From: Synergistaceae bacterium
GTDB lineage: Bacteria; Synergistota; Synergistia; Synergistales; Synergistaceae
Length of the DNA stretch: 10,690 bases
Assembly: GCA_012727545.1 (NCBI GenBank)
Contig: JAAYHA010000096.1
Location: forward strand, 1 to 10,690
Direction of reading: 5' to 3'
Part shown: positions 7,018 through 10,690 of the stretch, piece by piece
How the letters are laid out: each line of letters starts with the position of its first letter
How positions within the stretch are numbered: the first letter of the stretch is position 1
Notes under the pieces: model-generated
What the model was told of the DNA's origin: nothing
Databases searched by the model: none
Seen by the model: the letters and a program-made list of their open reading frames with translations, nothing else
Made by a program: the position numbers and the translations under genes

Positions 7018-7031
7018 TTCGGAGGCATGTG

Positions 7032-7682
7032 ATGCGTATCATTCTGATCGGAGCACCCGGCTCAGGAAAAGGAACTCAGGCTGAGAGCATCAGGCAAAAG
7101 TACCCTATTGCCCACATCTCGACTGGAGATATACTCAGGGCCAATGTTAAAGCGGATACCGAGCTTGGCAGAAATGCAAAGGGATATATGGAATCCGGAA
7201 AGCTTGTACCTGATTCGGTTATCGTTGCCATGGTTGAGTCAAGGCTGACAGAACCTGACTGCAAGGAAGGGTTCCTGCTGGATGGATTTCCCAGGACAAG
7301 ACCTCAGGCAGAAGCACTTGATTCAATTTTGGAAAAACTCAGCATTTCACTTGATGCAGTCGTCCAGCTTGACGTGGATGATGAGATCGTAGTGCAGAGG
7401 CTTACCACAAGAAGAGTATGCAAATCTTGCGGTGAGATTTATAATACAGTCTTTAAACCGGCGAAGGTTGAAGGGGTCTGTGATAAGTGCGGCGGAGATG
7501 TAATTCAGCGGAATGACGACAAAGAAAGCGTTATTCGCAACCGCCTTACCGTCTTCCACGAACAGACCGCTCCTTTGATCGATTATTACCGCAGCAAAGA
7601 TATTCTTGTTTCGGTCGATGCAGCCGGTGGAAAGGATGTTGTTTTGAAGCTTCTTGAAAAAATGAAGGGCGCAGGTAAATGA
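7032..7682 (+). CDS. adk: Adenylate kinase, zinc-type lid
   Basis: Adenylate kinase catalyses ATP + AMP to two ADP in the cytoplasm. The 216-residue product has the P-loop GAPGSGKGT (7-15), the AMP-binding STGD (30-33) and R36, the DGFPRT motif (84-89) with R88, and the lid domain from about 123 on. The lid has four cysteines, C130-x2-C133 and C150-x2-C153, the zinc-binding form typical of Gram-positive and related enzymes; E. coli Adk lacks them. R128 and the later NRL segment supply conserved catalytic arginines. ATG 7032 is chosen over GTG 7029 because GGAGG (7021-7025) is six bases before it. The stop overlaps the map start (ATGA). Confidence 0.98.
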   Translation: MRIILIGAPGSGKGTQAESIRQKYPIAHISTGDILRANVKADTELGRNAKGYMESGKLVPDSVIVAMVESRLTEPDCKEGFLLDGFPRTRPQAEALDSILEKLSISLDAVVQLDVDDEIVVQRLTTRRVCKSCGEIYNTVFKPAKVEGVCDKCGGDVIQRNDDKESVIRNRLTVFHEQTAPLIDYYRSKDILVSVDAAGGKDVVLKLLEKMKGAGK

Positions 7683-8449
7683 TTACTTTCAAAAGTGATC
7701 GTGATCTTGCAAAAATGCGCCATGCCGGACGTATTGTCGCTGATATACTGAGACTTATGAAAGACATGGTCAAACCAGGTGTTGACACCTATACTCTGGA
7801 CCAGGCAGCTGAGGCTTTAGTTTTAAAAGAGAATGCAAAACCTGCGTTCAAAGGCTACAAAGTCCCATGGGTATCCACACCTTTTCCCGGTACTATTTGT
7901 GCCTCTGTGAACGATGAAATAGTGCACGGGATCCCTTCCAGAGAAAGAGTGCTTCAGGAAGGCGATATTATCAGCATTGACACAGGAGCATCTTATAATG
8001 GTTTTTTTGGGGATGCTGCCTGTACCTTTGCAGTTGGCAAAATAAGTGACGATCGGCAGCGGCTGCTCGACATCACTCTTGAGTCACTGCACAGGGGAGT
8101 TAATGAAGTAAGAGTTGGTGCTACGCTTGGAGACATCGGACACGCTATAGAAAGCCTGGTGGTCCCTTCAGGTTATGGTCTAGTGAGGGATTACGCCGGG
8201 CACGGCATAGGACGAAGGCTCCACGAAGCTCCACAGGTGCCCAATTACGGAAAGCCCGGCAACGGGATAACTTTAAAGGCCGGAATGACCTTCTGTATTG
8301 AACCGATGGTCATGTCAGGAGCTGAAGAAGTAAAAAATCTGTCTGACAACTGGACTGTAGTGACAGCTGACGGCAGCGATGCCGCTCATTTTGAGTACAG
8401 TCTTCATGTTACCCCCGACGGCGTGGAGATACTGACGCCATGGGAGTGA
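7679..8449 (+). CDS. map: Methionine aminopeptidase, type I
   Basis: This enzyme removes the starting methionine from new proteins when the second residue is small. The 256-residue product is a pitta-bread fold aminopeptidase with all five metal ligands visible: D101 (DTGA), D112 (GDAA), H175 (GHGIG), E208 (EPM) and E239 (HFEYS), plus the conserved H83 (VHGIP) and H182. Spacing between ligands equals that of E. coli MetAP with an offset of four residues. No N-terminal zinc-finger or linker extension is present, so it is the short bacterial (Ia) form. The ATG overlaps the adk stop by four bases (ATGA, 7679-7682); AAGGG (7665-7669) is nine bases upstream. The next gene overlaps its 3' end. Confidence 0.98.
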   Translation: MITFKSDRDLAKMRHAGRIVADILRLMKDMVKPGVDTYTLDQAAEALVLKENAKPAFKGYKVPWVSTPFPGTICASVNDEIVHGIPSRERVLQEGDIISIDTGASYNGFFGDAACTFAVGKISDDRQRLLDITLESLHRGVNEVRVGATLGDIGHAIESLVVPSGYGLVRDYAGHGIGRRLHEAPQVPNYGKPGNGITLKAGMTFCIEPMVMSGAEEVKNLSDNWTVVTADGSDAAHFEYSLHVTPDGVEILTPWE

Positions 8450-8787
8450 CCCCTGATTTACAGGAAGGGGTTCTGAAAACAGGTGATGTGGTCGTTGTGC
8501 GCCAAGGAAAGAACAAAGGAAAGTTTTTCGTAGTGGTGGGAATTGAAAGTGAGACACGGGTCTTCATATCTGATGGGAGCAACTATCCCGTCGGGAAGCC
8601 TAAAAAAAAGAACGTGAAGCACCTTCAAAGGACACTAATGAATCTCGAAGATGTGGCTGGGCGTGTTGCTGGTGGGAAACCCCTGGACAACGGCTGGTTG
8701 GTACAGAAGGTTTCCGCGATTCTGGATACAGCGACACATCTTGGAGACAGGGAGGTTGAGGCTACTGCATGGCCAAAGAAGAAGTAA
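8440..8787 (+). CDS. KOW-domain RNA-binding protein, function unknown (L14e/L6e/L27e-like)
   Basis: The 115-residue product has an N-terminal KOW-like segment (TGDVVVVRQGKNKGKFFVVV, 14-33), a second strand pair RVFISDGSNYPVG (40-52), then a basic PKKKNVKHLQ motif (54-63). This resembles the small KOW proteins found between map and infA in several Gram-positive and Synergistota genomes, which are annotated as L14e/L6e/L27e-like; I place it there from memory of the pattern, not a search. Residues 66-115 look helical with no known motif, and the last codons overlap infA. The start at ATG 8440 overlaps map by ten bases; GTG 8446 is an alternative. It probably binds RNA, perhaps rRNA, but its role is not known. 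An ordinary coding gene is supported by the intact frame and motifs. Confidence 0.85.
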   Translation: MGVTPDLQEGVLKTGDVVVVRQGKNKGKFFVVVGIESETRVFISDGSNYPVGKPKKKNVKHLQRTLMNLEDVAGRVAGGKPLDNGWLVQKVSAILDTATHLGDREVEATAWPKKK

Positions 8788-8987
8788 TTGAAGTAAAAGG
8801 CAAGGTAGTGGAGCCACTGCCCAACGCCATGTTCCAGGTAGAACTGGAGAATGGCCACAAGATACTGGCTCACGTTTCTGGAAAAATGCGTATGCATTTT
8901 ATAAGGATTCTTCCGGGAGATCGTGTATTGCTGCAGCTTTCGCCCTATGACCTTACACGCGGGCGGATCACATACAGGTACAAGTAG
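8769..8987 (+). CDS. infA: Translation initiation factor IF-1
   Basis: IF-1 occupies the 30S A site during initiation and assists IF-2 and IF-3. The 72-residue product is exactly the family length and a single OB (S1-like) domain: MAKEEVIEVKGKVVEPLPNAMFQVELENGH (1-30), ILAHVSGKMRMHFIRILPGDRV (32-53) and SPYDLTRGRITYRYK (58-72), all diagnostic. The start lies 19 bases inside the end of the KOW gene in a different frame. GAGG (8758-8761) is seven bases before the ATG, with a stronger GGGAGG (8750-8755) a little further away, both inside the KOW gene. After its stop comes the largest intergenic gap of the window. Confidence 0.98.
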   Translation: MAKEEVIEVKGKVVEPLPNAMFQVELENGHKILAHVSGKMRMHFIRILPGDRVLLQLSPYDLTRGRITYRYK

Positions 8988-9009
8988 AAATTTAATTTGG
9001 TTTTAGTTC

Positions 9010-9027
9010 CTGAAAAGGGATTTTCAG
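9010..9027 (+). other. Small hairpin in the infA-rpmJ gap
   Basis: Within the 64-base AT-rich gap (8988-9051), CTGAAAA (9010-9016) and TTTTCAG (9021-9027) form a perfect seven-base inverted repeat around GGGA, which has the GNRA tetraloop pattern. It ends eight bases before the AAGGAGGT ribosome binding site of rpmJ (9036-9043). No run of T long enough for an intrinsic terminator follows (TATTTCTC only), and the stem is mostly A-T. It could be a weak RNA processing or translation-control element between the spc and alpha blocks, or chance in AT-rich DNA. I see no good -35/-10 pair in the gap. Confidence 0.4.
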
Positions 9028-9051
9028 TATTTCTCAAGGAGGTCTGCATTA

Positions 9052-9177
9052 ATGAAAGTAAGACCGTCAGTAAAGACAATTTGTGAGTATTGCAGGATAA
9101 TCAAACGCCATGGCGTTGTACGCGTGATTTGCAGCAGGAATCCGCGTCATAAACAGCGTCAGGGAGCAAGGAGGTAG
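9052..9177 (+). CDS. rpmJ: Large ribosomal subunit protein L36, zinc-binding
   Basis: This short gene encodes 41 residues. It starts MKVRPSVKTICEYC and has the L36 zinc site C11-x2-C14, C27 and H33, followed by the KQRQG ending. L36 is the smallest 50S protein and is usually 37-38 residues; here three extra residues (ARR) follow the normal end. The DNA of that extension (AAGGAGG in 9168-9174) is the ribosome binding site for rpsM. Spacing C27 to H33 matches the 38-residue form seen in E. coli. AAGGAGGT (9036-9043) is eight bases before the ATG. Its place before rpsM is standard. Confidence 0.97.
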   Translation: MKVRPSVKTICEYCRIIKRHGVVRVICSRNPRHKQRQGARR

Positions 9178-9181
9178 CAGG

Positions 9182-9559
9182 ATGGCTCGTATAGCCGGCG
9201 TCGACCTGCCGCGTGAGAAGAGAATCGAGATAGCCCTTACCTACATTTTTGGAGTAGGTCCCACAGTTGCGCAGCAGATAATAACAACTACTGGCATCAA
9301 CCCAGACACGAGGGTAAAAGACCTGACTGAAGAGGAAGAGCAGAAACTGCGTGCGGAGCTTGAAAACAATCATAAGGTTGAAGGTGATCTTCGCCGTGAG
9401 ATAGCAATGAATATCAAGCGTCTTATGGATATTGGTTGCTACCGTGGTCTCAGACATCGCCAGGGTCTTCCTGTCCGCGGTCAGAGGACCAAGACAAATG
9501 CCCGCACACGCAAAGGCCCCAAGAGGGCTGTTGCTGGCAAGAAAAAAGCCACGAAATAA
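9182..9559 (+). CDS. rpsM: Small ribosomal subunit protein S13
   Basis: S13 lies in the 30S head, bridges to L5 and its C-terminal tail reaches P-site tRNA. The 125-residue product starts MARIAGVDLPREKRIEIALTYIFGVG (1-26) with the helix-two-turn-helix region following, and ends with the diagnostic CYRGLRHRQGLPVRGQRTKTNARTRKGP and a lysine-rich tail. AAGGAGGT (9168-9175) lies in the last codons of rpmJ, six bases before the ATG. The four-base gap to rpmJ suggests the two are co-translated. Confidence 0.98.
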   Translation: MARIAGVDLPREKRIEIALTYIFGVGPTVAQQIITTTGINPDTRVKDLTEEEEQKLRAELENNHKVEGDLRREIAMNIKRLMDIGCYRGLRHRQGLPVRGQRTKTNARTRKGPKRAVAGKKKATK

Positions 9560-9584
9560 GGCTTGACCAAGGAGGGAACAACAG

Positions 9585-9977
9585 GTGGCAAAACGCGTAC
9601 AGCGTAGTCGTAAACGTAAAGAAAGAAAAAATGTAAGCTATGGCGTTGCACATATTTTTTCAACATTCAACAACACCATAGTCACGCTTACTGATAAGCA
9701 GGGCAATGCGCTTTCCTGGGCTTCTGGTGGAAACGTGGGTTTCAAAGGCACACGTAAATCTACACCTTACGCAGCTCAGATGTCTGCTTCCCAGGCAGCA
9801 AAGGTTGCCCAGGATAACGGAGTAGTTGAGATCGATGTTATTGTAAAGGGTCCGGGACCAGGCCGTGAATCTGCGATCCGTTCGCTTCAGGCTGCTGGCC
9901 TTCAGGTCAATGTGATCAAAGATGCGACCCCTATCCCGCACAATGGCTGCCGCCCGCCCAAGCGGCGCCGCGTGTAG
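9585..9977 (+). CDS. rpsK: Small ribosomal subunit protein S11
   Basis: S11 forms part of the 30S platform with S6, S18 and S21 near the Shine-Dalgarno helix. The 130-residue product has a basic N-terminal arm (MAKRVQRSRKRKERKNV), then HIFSTFNNTIVTLTD (23-37), SWASGGNVGFKGTRKSTPYAAQ (44-65), VKGPGPGRESAIR (88-100) and the ending IPHNGCRPPKRRRV. The Asn120-Gly121 pair corresponds to the site of isoaspartate in E. coli S11; whether it forms here is unknown. The start is GTG at 9585, nine bases after AAGGAGG (9569-9575). Confidence 0.98.
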   Translation: MAKRVQRSRKRKERKNVSYGVAHIFSTFNNTIVTLTDKQGNALSWASGGNVGFKGTRKSTPYAAQMSASQAAKVAQDNGVVEIDVIVKGPGPGRESAIRSLQAAGLQVNVIKDATPIPHNGCRPPKRRRV

Positions 9978-10002
9978 GCTACAAAGGAGGTAATCGACTG
10001 GT

Positions 10003-10629
10003 ATGAGCAGATACACAGGACCTGTCTGCAGGCTTTGCCGTGCAGAGGGGACGAAGCTCTTTCTTAAGGGGGACCGCTGTTACACAGAGAAGTGCGGTCT
10101 CACAAAGCGTAATTCAAGGCCGGGTCAGCATGGTACCCGCCGCAGCAAAATGAGCGAATATGGACTCCGTTTGAGAGAAAAGCAGAAACTCCGTCGTTTT
10201 TACGGACTTAACGAGTCTCAGTTCAGCTCAGTTTATGAGAAGGCAACAAAGCTTCCAGGACAGACAGGGCATAGCTTCCTGCAGCTTCTTGAGCGCCGTA
10301 TAGATAATATTGTCTATCGTCTTGGCTTTGGGGTCAGCAGGAGTCAGGCAAGACAGTTGGTAGCTCACGGGCACTTTACGGTAAATGGACGCAAGCTGGA
10401 CATCCCCAGTGCTCTTCTTAAACCCGGAGATGTTTTGGCTGTGGCTGAGGGAAGCAGAGATGTTGTTCTTCTTAAGGAAAACTCTGAGGCAGCGGCAGTT
10501 CGCAGTATCCCTGCGTGGCTCTCCTTCAACCCTGATTCCATGACCGGCAATGTACTGACAATGCCAATTCGCGAGCAGATTGAAGTACCTGTAAACGAAC
10601 AGCTCGTTGTTGAATTCTATGCCCGTTAG
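10003..10629 (+). CDS. rpsD: Small ribosomal subunit protein S4, zinc-knuckle form
   Basis: S4 is a primary 16S rRNA binder that nucleates 30S assembly and affects decoding accuracy; in some bacteria it also represses its own mRNA. The 208-residue product has the N-terminal zinc knuckle C9-x2-C12, C26-x4-C31, the RPGQHG motif (39-44), and an S4 RNA-binding domain at about 98-160 (RRIDNIVYRLGFGVSRSQAR then HGHFTVNG). The length is usual. AAGGAGG (9984-9990) is twelve bases before the ATG, rather far, but no nearer start in frame exists. The presence of rpsD inside the alpha block, between rpsK and rpoA, differs from Bacillus, where rpsD is separate. Confidence 0.98.
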   Translation: MSRYTGPVCRLCRAEGTKLFLKGDRCYTEKCGLTKRNSRPGQHGTRRSKMSEYGLRLREKQKLRRFYGLNESQFSSVYEKATKLPGQTGHSFLQLLERRIDNIVYRLGFGVSRSQARQLVAHGHFTVNGRKLDIPSALLKPGDVLAVAEGSRDVVLLKENSEAAAVRSIPAWLSFNPDSMTGNVLTMPIREQIEVPVNEQLVVEFYAR

Positions 10630-10652
10630 GGAAACGAAAGGTGGGGGAGAAT

Positions 10653-10690
10653 ATGGAGCATGATCGCCATGAGATCATAGTACAGGAATC
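10653..10690 (+). CDS. rpoA: Probable RNA polymerase alpha subunit, 5' end only
   Basis: An ATG at 10653 opens a frame reading MEHDRHEIIVQE to the window edge, with AAGGTGG (10638-10644) eight bases upstream and G-rich sequence closer. In bacteria the order rpsM, rpsK, rpsD, rpoA, rplQ is very common, and alpha subunits start with a short variable segment before the first conserved strand, so this is most likely rpoA. Only twelve complete codons are visible and they do not by themselves prove the family; the assignment rests mainly on position. Confidence 0.72.
   Translation, partial: MEHDRHEIIVQE

Noticed and set aside
7029..7031. GTG at 7029 as the adk start
   Set aside because: Three bases from GGAGG is too close; ATG 7032 gives the usual MRIILIGAPG start.
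9010..9035. Intrinsic terminator after infA
   Set aside because: The stem is A-T rich and is followed by TATTTCTC rather than a run of T; a stop here would also cut off essential genes.
8988..9051. Promoter for the alpha block in the infA-rpmJ gap
   Set aside because: TTGGTT at 8997-9002 could be a poor -35, but no TATAAT-like -10 occurs at 16-18 bases from it.
9436..9636. Plus-strand open frame spanning the rpsM-rpsK junction
   Set aside because: Out-of-frame shadow of two highly conserved genes, with a low-complexity translation.
1..10690. Mobile elements, CRISPR arrays, tRNA or rRNA genes, prophage parts
   Set aside because: Every stretch longer than 64 bases is coding for conserved housekeeping proteins; no repeats, terminal inverted repeats or RNA gene patterns were seen.

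Overview
The window is one uninterrupted, single-strand stretch of the bacterial ribosomal-protein supercluster: the end of the S10 block, the whole spc block and most of the alpha block. All genes are on the + strand. Order: rplV (3' end), rpsC, rplP, rpmC, rpsQ, rplN, rplX, rplE, rpsN (zinc type), rpsH, rplF, rplR, rpsE, rpmD, rplO, secY, adk, map, a KOW-domain RNA-binding protein gene, infA, rpmJ, rpsM, rpsK, rpsD and the first codons of a gene that by position should be rpoA.

Organism: a bacterium, not an archaeon, from the bacterial-type proteins, strong Shine-Dalgarno sites of the AAGGAGG kind, and frequent GTG starts. The placement of adk, map, a KOW gene, infA and rpmJ between secY and rpsM, with cysteine-rich S14, S4, L36 and L24, fits Synergistota, Clostridia-like Bacillota or related deep lineages rather than Proteobacteria. 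I lean to Synergistota from the general look of the proteins, but cannot prove it without a search.

Layout: 1-5065 carries S10/spc ribosomal proteins with junctions of about 3-30 bases; 5080-7017 carries L30, L15 and the SecY translocon channel; 7032-8987 is a tightly overlapped non-ribosomal block (adenylate kinase, methionine aminopeptidase, KOW protein, IF-1); 8988-9051 is the largest gap (64 bases), AT-rich with a small hairpin; 9052-10690 is the alpha block (L36, S13, S11, S4, start of RpoA). There is no intergenic stretch over 300 bases, and no tRNA, rRNA, mobile element, CRISPR array or convincing internal promoter or terminator.

The genes work together in making ribosomes and starting translation (ribosomal proteins, IF-1), inserting and exporting new chains (SecY), trimming their first methionine (Map) and balancing adenine nucleotides (Adk). 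The region is mostly ordinary and highly conserved. The points worth a second look are the KOW gene nested by overlap between map and infA, the hairpin before rpmJ, the habit of encoding the next gene's ribosome binding site in the last codons of the previous one, and the short rpmJ gene that a length-limited gene caller would miss. I did not find a new biological system.
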